From Caulobacteraceae bacterium (GTDB lineage: Bacteria > Pseudomonadota > Alphaproteobacteria > Caulobacterales > Caulobacteraceae), in contig CANKPO010000066.1 in the NCBI GenBank assembly GCA_947484535.1, positions 1-6,599 of the forward strand: DNA of 6,599 bases, read 5' to 3'. The notes beneath the pieces were generated by a model. That model worked only from the letters and a program-made list of their open reading frames with translations, was not told the DNA's origin and searched no databases. Below are positions 1 to 6,532 of this stretch, one piece after another (the first letter of the stretch is position 1; each line of letters starts with the position of its first letter). The translations under genes were made by a program, and so were the position numbers.

Positions 1-392
1 CCATCCTCGACGATTGTTTCAGCGCCCCCACCGTCGAGGCGGTGATGGACCGGTTAGAGCGCGATGAGAGCGACTGGGCCAAAGCGCAGTTGACGAGCCT
101 AAAGACCAAATCACCCCAGACCCTCAAGGTCGCCCTACGCCAGCTCCAGACCGGCGCGGCCCTGACCGATTTTGCCAGCAATATGGTCATGGAATATCGC
201 ATTGGTGCGCGGGTGGTACAGCGCCACGACTTCCTCGAAGGGGTACGGGCCGTGATCATCGACAAGGACAATAACCCCAAATGGTCCCCGGCCACGCTGG
301 AAGCGGTCGACGAGGCCCTGCTGGAGGCCATCTTCGCACCGCTGCCTGCCGATCAGGAATGGACACCCCTAACCATAAGGAAACGGGCATGA
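1..392 (+). CDS. 3-hydroxyisobutyryl-CoA hydrolase, C-terminal part (gene runs off the left edge)
   Basis: This is the last ~129 codons of a gene open from the window edge (codons begin at base 3). The family (EC 3.1.2.4, crotonase superfamily, usually about 350 residues) hydrolyses 3-hydroxyisobutyryl-CoA to free 3-hydroxyisobutyrate and CoA in valine degradation, in the cytosol. The visible part matches the C-terminal region of human HIBCH as I remember it: an SPQTLKVALRQL stretch (human SPTSLKITLRQL), then MEYRI, then HDFLEGVRAVIIDKD and NPKWSPATLE. These are hallmarks of the hydrolase subfamily and are absent from ordinary enoyl-CoA hydratases. The catalytic crotonase fold lies upstream, outside the window, so catalytic residues cannot be checked. 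The stop codon overlaps the mmsB start as ATGA, which suggests translational coupling with the next enzyme of the same pathway. The GTG/ATG codons at 42 and 45 are internal, not the real start. Confidence 0.9.
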   Translation, partial: ILDDCFSAPTVEAVMDRLERDESDWAKAQLTSLKTKSPQTLKVALRQLQTGAALTDFASNMVMEYRIGARVVQRHDFLEGVRAVIIDKDNNPKWSPATLEAVDEALLEAIFAPLPADQEWTPLTIRKRA

Positions 393-1285
393 CCCGCATT
401 GCATTTATCGGGCTAGGCAATATGGGCGGCGGTATGGCGGCCAATCAGGCCAAGGCCGGCCATCAGGTTCGCGCCTTTGACCTTAGCCCTGAGGCCATCC
501 AGCGGGCCGTCAGCGCGGGCTGCATTGCTGCGGCGACCGTCCGCGACGCGGTGATGGATGCAGAGGTGGTCCTGACCATGCTGCCTGCGGGCCAGCATGT
601 GCGCAGCGTCTACGAGACTGACATCCTGCCCCATGTCGCCAAGGGGGCGCTGCTGATCGATTGCTCGACCATCGATGTCGATAGCGCCCGCGCCGTGGCC
701 GCCATGGCCGTGGCCGCTGGCCTTCGCGCCGCCGATGCGCCAGTGTCAGGCGGGACTGCCGCCGCCGATGCGGGAACCCTCGCCTTCATGGCGGGCTGTG
801 AAGAGGCGGATTTTGCCGCCGTCGAGGCCGCCCTCGCCCCCATGGCCCGTGTCGTCATCCATGCGGGCAAGGCCGGGTCAGGCCAAGCGGCCAAGATCTG
901 CAACAATATGGTGCTGGGCATTTCGATGCTCGGCGTCTGCGAGGCCTTTGCTCTGGCCGAAAAGCTTGGCCTAGAGGCGGACCGTTTCTTTGAGATCGCT
1001 TCGAAGTCTTCGGGCCAGTGCTGGAGCCTGACAAGCTATAGCCCCATTCCCGGCCAGGTGCCCACCGCCCCGTCCAATCGCGGCTATGAAGGCGGCTTTG
1101 CTACGGGCATGATGCTCAAGGACCTGAAATTGGCGCAGGAAGCTGCGGCCAAGTCCGGCGCAACGACCCCCATGGGCGCTCAGGCTGAGGCCATGTATGC
1201 CCTGTTCAGCGGACTGGGCTATGGGACCAAGGACTTTTCGGCTGTGCTGCATCTGATGCGCGGCCAACTTAATGAACTGGCATAG
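389..1285 (+). CDS. mmsB: 3-hydroxyisobutyrate dehydrogenase
   Basis: This 298-residue protein has the usual length for 3-hydroxyisobutyrate dehydrogenase (EC 1.1.1.31), which oxidises 3-hydroxyisobutyrate to methylmalonate semialdehyde in valine catabolism. An N-terminal Rossmann fold opens with GLGNMG (residues 8-13). Asp31 at the end of the second strand fits a preference for NAD over NADP. The substrate-binding signature DAPVSGG is at 116-122. The catalytic segment [11 protein letters not shown] (163-173) carries the presumed catalytic Lys169 and Asn173. The C-terminal all-helical domain includes [15 protein letters not shown] (232-246), typical of this enzyme rather than of tartronate semialdehyde reductase. 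I chose the ATG at 389 because AAGGA (377-381) lies 7 nt upstream and the protein then begins directly at the Rossmann strand; the open frame extends back to 281 but encodes nothing family-like there. It overlaps the hydrolase stop as ATGA, so substrate supply and use are probably coupled. Confidence 0.95.
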   Translation: MTRIAFIGLGNMGGGMAANQAKAGHQVRAFDLSPEAIQRAVSAGCIAAATVRDAVMDAEVVLTMLPAGQHVRSVYETDILPHVAKGALLIDCSTIDVDSARAVAAMAVAAGLRAADAPVSGGTAAADAGTLAFMAGCEEADFAAVEAALAPMARVVIHAGKAGSGQAAKICNNMVLGISMLGVCEAFALAEKLGLEADRFFEIASKSSGQCWSLTSYSPIPGQVPTAPSNRGYEGGFATGMMLKDLKLAQEAAAKSGATTPMGAQAEAMYALFSGLGYGTKDFSAVLHLMRGQLNELA

Positions 1286-1295
1286 GAATTTGACC

Positions 1296-2075
1296 ATGAG
1301 CCCCTATCAGACCCTATTGGTTGAAACCACCGAAGGCGTGACCCTGATCCGCCTCAACCGGCCAGAAGCTCTAAACGCCTTCAACAATCAGTTGATGGAC
1401 GATCTGACCGCCGCCTTGGCTGTGGCCGAGGCGGACGTCGCCGTCGGCTGCATCGTCATCACCGGCTCGGACAAGGCCTTTGCCGCCGGGGCCGACATCA
1501 AGGAAATGGCCTCCAAATCCTATGCCGAGGTCTATGGCGAAGACTTCATCACCCGCAATTGGGAGGCCGTGTCCCGCTGTCGCAAGCCCGTTATCGCGGC
1601 GGTCGCGGGCTTTGCCCTCGGCGGCGGCTGTGAGCTCGCCATGATGTGCGACTTCATCATTGCCGCTGACAATGCCAAGTTCGGCCAGCCCGAGATCAAT
1701 CTGGGCGTCTCGCCCGGAGCCGGGGGCACCCAGCGCCTGACCCGCTTCATCGGCAAGGCCAAGGCCATGGACATGATCCTGACCGGCCGGATGATGGATG
1801 CCACCGAGGCCGAGCGCTGCGCCCTGGTCAGCCGCGTTGTGCCGCTGGCCGACCTGATCGATACGGCCATGGCGGCGGCCAAAAAAATCGCGGGCCTATC
1901 GCCCAATGCGGTCAAGCTGACCAAGGAGATGGTCAATGCCGCCTATGAGACACCCCTGTCGCAGGGCGTGATGCTGGAGCGTCGCCTGTTCCACTCGCTC
2001 TTTGCCTTCGAGGATCAAAAAGAAGGCATGGCCGCCTTTGTCGAAAAGCGCAAACCGGTCTTTACCGGACGCTAG
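1296..2075 (+). CDS. Enoyl-CoA hydratase (crotonase), probable methacrylyl-CoA/short-chain hydratase
   Basis: This 259-residue crotonase closely resembles mitochondrial short-chain enoyl-CoA hydratase (EC 4.2.1.17), which adds water across 2-enoyl-CoA double bonds. The oxyanion-hole segment FAAGADI is at 62-68 and the second one, [10 protein letters not shown], at 107-116. The two catalytic glutamates are Glu113 (in GGGCE) and Glu133 (in GQPEI), 20 residues apart as in rat Glu144/Glu164, so hydratase activity is expected. The signature [11 protein letters not shown] (140-150) and the C-terminal [12 protein letters not shown] (243-254) also match. The start at 1296 has AGGAA (1284-1288) upstream, overlapping the mmsB stop codon; an in-frame ATG at 1272 lies inside mmsB and lacks this site. 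Next to the hydrolase and mmsB, its inferred job is hydrating methacrylyl-CoA, though the fold alone cannot exclude a general beta-oxidation role. Confidence 0.93.
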   Translation: MSPYQTLLVETTEGVTLIRLNRPEALNAFNNQLMDDLTAALAVAEADVAVGCIVITGSDKAFAAGADIKEMASKSYAEVYGEDFITRNWEAVSRCRKPVIAAVAGFALGGGCELAMMCDFIIAADNAKFGQPEINLGVSPGAGGTQRLTRFIGKAKAMDMILTGRMMDATEAERCALVSRVVPLADLIDTAMAAAKKIAGLSPNAVKLTKEMVNAAYETPLSQGVMLERRLFHSLFAFEDQKEGMAAFVEKRKPVFTGR

Positions 2076-2086
2076 CACCAATCGAT

Positions 2087-2092
2087 GGGGAA
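2087..2092 (+). promoter_or_regulatory. Shine-Dalgarno deciding the cyclophilin start
   Basis: GGGGAA sits 7-8 nt before the ATG at 2100. The earlier in-frame ATG at 2085 has no purine-rich site ahead of it and would place polar residues before the signal peptide. This favours 2100 as the true start. Confidence 0.65.
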
Positions 2093-2099
2093 CAAGCTG

Positions 2100-2921
2100 A
2101 TGGCACGTGCGCGTTTGGGTCTGGCCGTCGGCATGTCCATTCTCGGGATCGGCACCGCCTATGCCGCCCCCGCTTGGCAGCCCATCGCGCCCGACAACCT
2201 ACTGGTCATCGAGAGCACCAAGGGGCGGATCATTGTCGAGCTACGCCCCGATATGGCACCTGCCCATGTGGCGCGGGTCCAGAAGCTGACACGCGAAGGC
2301 TTCTATGACGGCCTGCACTTCCACAGAGTCATTGATGGCTTCATGGCCCAGACCGGTGATCCGACCAATCAGGATGATGGCCGCTCGGCCTATCCCGACC
2401 TGAAGGCCGAGTTCACCTTCCGGCGCAGCGCCGATCAGCCGCTCGTCGTTGCGGCCCAGCCGACCGGCGCGGTGCTGGGCCTTATGGGCTCAGTTCCCGT
2501 CCAGACCCAGCCCAACCGGGTGATGGCATGGACCGGTGATCACAAGGCCTCGGCCTGGGGCCTCTATTGCCCCGGCGTGGTCGGGGCCGGACGCAATGAC
2601 AAGGAAAACAGCGCCAACAGCGAGTTCTTCCTGATGCGTCAAGCCTATCCCGCCTTGGACAAGCGCTACACGGTCTGGGGCCGGGTGGTTGTGGGCCTAT
2701 CGGTTGTGCGCGCGCTCAAGACCGGCGAACCGGTTCAGGACCCTGACCGAATGACGACGGTTCGCCTCATGGCCGACCTGCCCAAGGCCCAGCAACGCCG
2801 CATTAGCGTCCCAGCGCCCGATAGCCCGATCTGGGCCAGGCTGATCCGCAAGGCCCGCCTCACCAAGGGGGCTGACTTTTCAGTCTGCGATATTGAGGTC
2901 CCGGTTCAGGTGGGGTCTTAA
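2100..2921 (+). CDS. Exported cyclophilin-type peptidyl-prolyl cis-trans isomerase
   Basis: This 273-residue protein (EC 5.2.1.8) catalyses proline isomerisation, probably in the periplasm. A Sec signal peptide is visible: basic start (MARAR), hydrophobic core about 6-20, likely cleavage after AYA or YAA (about 22-23). The cyclophilin core follows: strand LLVIEST and GRIIVEL (34-48), then FHRVIDGFMAQTGD (74-87), holding the catalytic Arg76 plus Phe81, Met82 and Gln84, which line the active site in human CypA. NSANSEFFLM (170-179) matches the NGSQFF segment with Glu175 in place of the usual Gln. ALDKRYTVWGRV (185-196) matches the closing strand; the tryptophan that binds cyclosporin in CypA is absent, as in many bacterial forms. 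An insertion of about 60 residues (108-168) and a 60-residue C-terminal tail make it longer than E. coli PpiA (190). The only two cysteines are Cys157 and Cys263. It lies 24 nt after the hydratase gene, probably in the same transcript. Confidence 0.92.
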   Translation: MARARLGLAVGMSILGIGTAYAAPAWQPIAPDNLLVIESTKGRIIVELRPDMAPAHVARVQKLTREGFYDGLHFHRVIDGFMAQTGDPTNQDDGRSAYPDLKAEFTFRRSADQPLVVAAQPTGAVLGLMGSVPVQTQPNRVMAWTGDHKASAWGLYCPGVVGAGRNDKENSANSEFFLMRQAYPALDKRYTVWGRVVVGLSVVRALKTGEPVQDPDRMTTVRLMADLPKAQQRRISVPAPDSPIWARLIRKARLTKGADFSVCDIEVPVQVGS

Positions 2922-2929
2922 GATCCACC
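2909..2929. repeat. Imperfect inverted repeat over the shared stop codons
   Basis: GGTGG (2909-2913) can pair with CCACC (2925-2929). TC/GA inside extends the stem around a TTAA loop, with one bulged G and one G-U pair. A second arrangement, GGTCTT (2914-2919) with AAGACC (2931-2936), overlaps it. It sits exactly where two genes converge, where a bidirectional terminator is expected, but neither strand has a T-run after the stem. Terminator function is therefore a weak inference. Confidence 0.3.
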
Positions 2930-3697
2930 CAAGACCGTCATGATCCTATGGGCATCCGGGCTCGTCTGGACCGCACGGCCTTGCCAATGGCTCACGGGCC
3001 AAAGACCGTTCAAGCTGTTGGTCAGGAAGATGCCATCGGCCTTTTGCAAGGCCTCAGCAGGGGCCTGAACAAGACGCGTTTCAATTCCCGCCTCCGCAGC
3101 CTTGGCAAGGACCCGCGCACGCTCGGTTCCCGCGAGAACGCCGCAGGAGAGGTCTGGCGTCAAAAGCTGCTCCCCTTCGATCCAAAACAGATTGGAGGCG
3201 GCGGCGCAGGCCAGATCGGCATCTTGATTGAGCATAAGGGCCTCATCGGCACCGACAGCGAGCGCCTCTCGCCGCGCCATGACATTGTCCAGATAGGCGA
3301 GGGTCTTGTGATGGGCCGTGACCGAGGTGGCGTTGCGGCGCACACTGGTCAGCATCAATCGTGCAGGATGTTCCGGCTTTAGACTAACTGCCGCGCTTGC
3401 CCACAGACGTGGCTCAAGGGTCAGCGGCCGGTTCAAACCGCGACCACCGCTGCCTGCCGTCCAGTTGAGCCGCACAGCCGCTCGCCCATGGGTCAGGCCT
3501 GACCGGGCGAGGGCATCGGCTATGACCGTCAGGGCCTCATCTGGATCGGGCGCAGGCAGTCCGAGGGCCGCACAACCGCGTCCCATACGCGCCAGATGGA
3601 CCAGAGGCCTCTGGACCTTTCCGTCCAAGGCCAGAAGCGTCTCGAACAGACCATCGCCCAGCAAGAGACCGCGATCGGTGGGATCCATTGCGATCAT
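2918..3697 (-). CDS. pabC: Aminodeoxychorismate lyase (class IV aminotransferase fold)
   Basis: This 259-residue PLP enzyme belongs to the class IV fold shared by aminodeoxychorismate lyase, D-amino-acid and branched-chain aminotransferases. DRGLLLGDGLFET (8-20) is the N-terminal family signature. HHKTLAYLDNVMARREA (129-145) contains Lys131, the expected Schiff-base lysine for PLP. SNLFWI (168-173) and LTNSLNGLWPV (225-235) are the later cofactor and substrate-loop signatures. The lyase (EC 4.1.3.38) splits 4-amino-4-deoxychorismate into p-aminobenzoate and pyruvate for folate synthesis. The sequence alone could fit a D-amino-acid or branched-chain aminotransferase, but the ATGA overlap with the upstream pabB makes PabC by far the best call. 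The start at 3697 has GGGAGA 6 nt upstream; a second in-frame ATG three codons later lacks comparable spacing. Its stop shares bases with the convergent cyclophilin gene. Confidence 0.88.
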   Translation of the reverse strand: MIAMDPTDRGLLLGDGLFETLLALDGKVQRPLVHLARMGRGCAALGLPAPDPDEALTVIADALARSGLTHGRAAVRLNWTAGSGGRGLNRPLTLEPRLWASAAVSLKPEHPARLMLTSVRRNATSVTAHHKTLAYLDNVMARREALAVGADEALMLNQDADLACAAASNLFWIEGEQLLTPDLSCGVLAGTERARVLAKAAEAGIETRLVQAPAEALQKADGIFLTNSLNGLWPVSHWQGRAVQTSPDAHRIMTVLGGS

Positions 3698-5049
3698 GGT
3701 TCATCTCCCGACAGGGCCGCCCGTATGGCAGAGATCTTATGCTCGGTTTCCAGACGCTCGGAGGCCGGGTCACTGTCAGCAACAATCCCCGCCCCGGCCC
3801 GCACTTCAAAGGACCAACCCTCAGCATCTTCGACCAAGGCGATGGTTCGGATCAAAACGCTGGAGTCGAACCCGCCCTCAAACCCGGCCCAGAACAGAAC
3901 CCCGCAATAGGGCCCGCGCGGCGGCTCCAGCTGAGAAATGACCCTCATGGCCTGAACCTTCGGCGCGCCCGTAATCGAACCCGGCGGGTAGGTGGCGCGC
4001 AGAACCTCACCGGTATCTACGCCCTCGACAAGCTCACCCACCACCGTTGAGACGAGATGATGGACATTGGTAAAGGTCTCAACCTCAAACAGTTCGGGTG
4101 TGCGCACCGTTCCGGGCACACAGACCCGCGCCAGATCATTGCGCATCAGATCGACAATCATCAGATTTTCGGCGCGATCCTTTAGGCTCTCACGCAGATT
4201 GGCTGCTAGGGCCTGATCGGCCTGAAGGTCGCCGCCCCGTGGAGCGGTGCCCTTAATGGGCCGGGTCTGCGCCAAACGCGGCGTGCCCGCTTGGATGCTG
4301 ATGAACCGCTCTGGCGAATTGGACACCACCGCCCGGCCGGGCAGCTTCACATAACCGGCAAAGGGTGCGGGGCTGGCGACGATCAGCCGTTCGATCAGGT
4401 CTGCGGGGGTCGCACCGGAACATAGCCGCCCCTGCCAAGACTGAGCAATATTGGCCTGAAAAATCTCGCCCGCCTCGATCTTCTTTACGACCGTGGCGAC
4501 ATTGGCTTCGTAGTCACCATTGCTGGCGGCCGCGTCAAAGCCCTGCGCTAATCGTCCCTGAAAGACAGGCGGCCTAGGCAAGGTCAGCCAACGCAATGCC
4601 TCGTCAGCCGCCGCGAGGCCGTTGGATCCGGAACCGATCGCAAACAGTTTTCGATGACGGTGATCGAAGGCCAAGAGGCTGAAATAGCGCGCACAGACCA
4701 GATCCGGCCATCCCTGCGAACGGGCCAAATCTACGGGCTCTGACCGAGCGCCCAGCTCATAGCTGGCCAGGCCAATGACGCCGCCCTGAAAGGGAGGAAG
4801 GTCAGGATCGATAGACCGATCCGTGCCTGCACGCGACCCGATCAAGATCGAGAGCGCCGAGAAGGGATCGCGCCCCTCTTCGCCGCTTAGGCTCAAGACC
4901 TCATCGGGTCGCGCGGCCACATAGGACCAGCGACCCCTTTCGGCCGAACCGTCAGAGATCAGCCCTACGGCATGGTCCTCGTGGGCGAGCCCGGCCAAAA
5001 TCGACGCCGGCTCTCGCCATTCAGATTGAAGAATGACCGGTGCATACAT
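3694..5049 (-). CDS. pabB: Aminodeoxychorismate synthase component I
   Basis: This 451-residue protein (E. coli PabB has 453) aminates chorismate to 4-amino-4-deoxychorismate (EC 2.6.1.85), using ammonia from a glutamine amidotransferase partner. The N-terminal domain contains PPFQGGVIGLASYELG (85-100), seen in PabB as PFQGGALGLFGYDLG. The chorismate-binding domain runs from about 178 to 447. It has GEIFQANIAQSW (194-205), SPERF (245-249), and PIKGTAPRG (264-272), whose Lys266 is the PabB-specific lysine that replaces the alanine of anthranilate synthase (PIAGT). ENLMIVDLMRNDLARV (294-309), VHHLVS (329-334), YPPGSITGAPKVQAM (354-368) and AGAGIVADSDP (418-428) complete the core; glutamates near 434-436 are likely magnesium ligands. 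No PabC domain is fused; the lyase is the separate gene overlapping its end. No amidotransferase gene is in the window. The Shine-Dalgarno is weak (AGAG about 7 nt upstream), but the N-terminus aligns well with E. coli PabB. Confidence 0.93.
   Translation of the reverse strand: MYAPVILQSEWREPASILAGLAHEDHAVGLISDGSAERGRWSYVAARPDEVLSLSGEEGRDPFSALSILIGSRAGTDRSIDPDLPPFQGGVIGLASYELGARSEPVDLARSQGWPDLVCARYFSLLAFDHRHRKLFAIGSGSNGLAAADEALRWLTLPRPPVFQGRLAQGFDAAASNGDYEANVATVVKKIEAGEIFQANIAQSWQGRLCSGATPADLIERLIVASPAPFAGYVKLPGRAVVSNSPERFISIQAGTPRLAQTRPIKGTAPRGGDLQADQALAANLRESLKDRAENLMIVDLMRNDLARVCVPGTVRTPELFEVETFTNVHHLVSTVVGELVEGVDTGEVLRATYPPGSITGAPKVQAMRVISQLEPPRGPYCGVLFWAGFEGGFDSSVLIRTIALVEDAEGWSFEVRAGAGIVADSDPASERLETEHKISAIRAALSGDEP
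3704..3709 (-). promoter_or_regulatory. Shine-Dalgarno of pabC inside the pabB 3' end
   Basis: On the minus strand GGGAGA lies 6 nt ahead of the pabC ATG (3697), within the last codons of pabB. Together with the ATGA overlap it suggests translational coupling of synthase and lyase, while still allowing independent initiation. Confidence 0.6.
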
Positions 5050-5062
5050 GGGGACGCTCTAG

Positions 5063-5086
5063 ACTGGTACGCCTGTTCACACCAGT
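5063..5086. repeat. Perfect 6-bp inverted repeat ACTGGT-N12-ACCAGT upstream of pabB
   Basis: ACTGGT (5063-5068) and ACCAGT (5081-5086) are exact reverse complements separated by 12 nt. They lie in the 49-nt gap between the transporter stop and the pabB start, 13 nt or more from the pabB ATG. It could be an operator dyad or an mRNA hairpin in the pabB leader. No T-run follows on either strand, so a simple intrinsic terminator is not supported. A 6-bp dyad can also occur by chance. Confidence 0.35.
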
Positions 5087-5088
5087 TA

Positions 5089-5105
5089 CCTCTCTGATTT
5101 AGAGG
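5089..5105. repeat. Short inverted repeat CCTCT-N7-AGAGG over the transporter stop codon
   Basis: CCTCT (5089-5093) pairs with AGAGG (5101-5105) around a 7-nt loop that includes two bases of the transporter's TAA stop. It stands directly beside the ACTGGT/ACCAGT dyad. It may be part of a weak transcript end or leader structure; there is no T-tract, and the 5-bp stem is marginal. Confidence 0.25.
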
Positions 5106-6523
5106 GTCGTGTCCCTTTGCCCACCCTTGACGAACAGCAAGATCACAAAGCCGATCACCATCATGGCGGCGATGGGAATGAAGCCCGCCTGCTGGGTCTT
5201 AAACAGGCTGGTGAAGAGCTGGACCAACATTGACCCAATCCAAACGGTCGCTGTGCCGGACAGGGCATAGAGGCCAAAAAAGGCCCCCGTCTGGTTGGAC
5301 GGGATCAGGCGGGTCAAGAGGGTGCGGCTGGAGGCATAGGAGCCGGTGACAAAGATCGCCACGCCAAAGCCAATCACCAGATAGAGCAGCTCTGGCAAGG
5401 TGGTGAAGAAGGGTCCGTCCCAGACCTTGGGATGGGCCGAGACGTCATAGGCCCAGAAATAGAGGATCCGGTCCGGCCTCATACCCAACTGCGACACGAG
5501 GCACACGATGGTGCCCAAGATTGCGACCTGAACGCCGCGTTTGGGACCAAAACGTCCGTCGAGATAGCCGCCAAAATAGCCGCCAAAGACGGCAAAGATG
5601 CTGAGGGCGACGCCATAGATCAGCATCTCCAGAACGCCCCAATTCATGACACCGGCCGCATAGACGCCGCCGAACAGCAACAGGGCCGTCATGGCGTCGA
5701 CATAGATCATCCGCGCGCCCAAAAAGATCGCGGCATCCTTGTGACCCTTCAATAGGCCGAGCATCCCGCGCAGAGTTTCCACGCCGCCCTTCAAGGCCTG
5801 CATGACCGTCGCCCCGGTCTTGGGCTCATCGGGCGTAAACAGGAACAGCGGGATGGTCCAGATCGCAAAGAGCACCGCTGCAATGGGGGCAACGATCCGG
5901 TCGGTCTCATGCTGGAGCGGATCAAGGCCAAAGAGTGGAAGGGCGGGGATGAACGGCCAATCGACCTTACCTGGCAAGGCAAAGGCCCAGAGCACGAAGA
6001 TCAGCGCCAGAACCGACAGGCCATTGCCGCACATCAGCCCAAGACCCGAGGCCGTGTGGGCCTTATCCATCCCTGCCGCTCGGATCAGCAGGGCATTGTG
6101 CAACATCTCGATATAGGCAAACAGCACCGCGATGATGGTCGCCAAGACCACGACGGTCGCGACACTGAGCCCCGAGCCATCAGGCTTGGTCCACCAGAGG
6201 GAAAAGATCATCGGCACCATCAGGGCAACGCCGAGCAGGATGCCTGGTTTACGCGGTCCAAGCCTGTCAATAGCGGCGCCGAGCAGGGGTGCAGTGAAGG
6301 CGACGATCAGACCGGACCACATGCCATAGGCGGCGACCATGGCTTGGCCGCGCACCGGATCTCCGACCACCACGGTCGAGAAATAGGGCATGAACACATA
6401 GATGGTGATCAGGATGACATAGGGGTCTCGCGCGCCCTGATGCAAAGCCCAAGAAATGCCCCCCAAAGAGAGGCCGCGCGGTTTGTCGGCTGCTGATGCA
6501 GTCCCGATCGCCTGATCCGTCAT
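5099..6523 (-). CDS. MFS transporter, Atg22/UMF1-like family
   Basis: This 474-residue inner-membrane protein has about 12 hydrophobic helices (roughly 35-50, 62-85, 94-112, 121-139, 160-182, 211-230, 266-290, 296-320, 330-347, 376-394, 412-438, 447-466). The MFS loop 2-3 motif appears as GAAIDRLGPRK (82-92) and again in the second half as GYLDGRFGPKR (319-329), showing the two-fold MFS repeat. The segment SSRTLLTRLIPSNQTGAFFG (398-417) followed by LYALSGTAT strongly recalls the Atg22/UMF1 family, first known from the yeast vacuolar amino-acid effluxer. The N-terminal SWALHQGARDPY replaces the family's more usual YDWAxSPY-like motif. The substrate of bacterial members is generally unknown and I cannot assign one. 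GGAGGA just before the ATG supports this start. pabB follows 49 nt downstream on the same strand, so read-through is possible, but no functional link to folate is evident. Confidence 0.85.
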   Translation of the reverse strand: MTDQAIGTASAADKPRGLSLGGISWALHQGARDPYVILITIYVFMPYFSTVVVGDPVRGQAMVAAYGMWSGLIVAFTAPLLGAAIDRLGPRKPGILLGVALMVPMIFSLWWTKPDGSGLSVATVVVLATIIAVLFAYIEMLHNALLIRAAGMDKAHTASGLGLMCGNGLSVLALIFVLWAFALPGKVDWPFIPALPLFGLDPLQHETDRIVAPIAAVLFAIWTIPLFLFTPDEPKTGATVMQALKGGVETLRGMLGLLKGHKDAAIFLGARMIYVDAMTALLLFGGVYAAGVMNWGVLEMLIYGVALSIFAVFGGYFGGYLDGRFGPKRGVQVAILGTIVCLVSQLGMRPDRILYFWAYDVSAHPKVWDGPFFTTLPELLYLVIGFGVAIFVTGSYASSRTLLTRLIPSNQTGAFFGLYALSGTATVWIGSMLVQLFTSLFKTQQAGFIPIAAMMVIGFVILLFVKGGQRDTTL

Positions 6524-6526
6524 CTA

Positions 6527-6532
6527 TCCTCC
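6527..6532 (-). promoter_or_regulatory. Strong Shine-Dalgarno of the transporter gene
   Basis: On the minus strand GGAGGA lies 3 nt before the ATG at 6523 (core GGAGG 4 nt away). It is a near-consensus site with slightly short spacing and fixes the start. The 67 bases beyond it (6533-6599) probably hold the promoter, but I see no clear -35/-10 pair. Confidence 0.65.

Noticed and set aside
281..388. Possible N-terminal extension of MmsB back to 281
   Set aside because: The extra 36 residues overlap the hydrolase coding region, resemble no family sequence, and the ATG at 389 has a good Shine-Dalgarno immediately before the Rossmann strand.
1532..1936. A 134-codon minus-strand open frame inside the enoyl-CoA hydratase gene
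   Set aside because: It is a shadow of a strongly conserved crotonase reading frame, with low-complexity Ala/Ser/Arg composition and no motif.
3318..3941. A 207-codon plus-strand open frame across the pabC-pabB junction
   Set aside because: It is antisense to two well-recognised enzymes, is rich in Arg and Pro as expected of a GC-rich shadow frame, has no recognisable motif and crosses both genes' boundary.
5569..5590. Direct repeat of ATAGCCGCCAAA
   Set aside because: It encodes the repeated FGGYFGGY helix-packing residues before the second MFS motif A of the transporter, so it is explained by protein sequence.
5909..6496. A 195-codon plus-strand open frame antisense to the transporter
   Set aside because: Its His/Gln/Asp/Gly-rich composition is the mirror of hydrophobic membrane codons on the other strand; it shows no domain and no Shine-Dalgarno worth noting.
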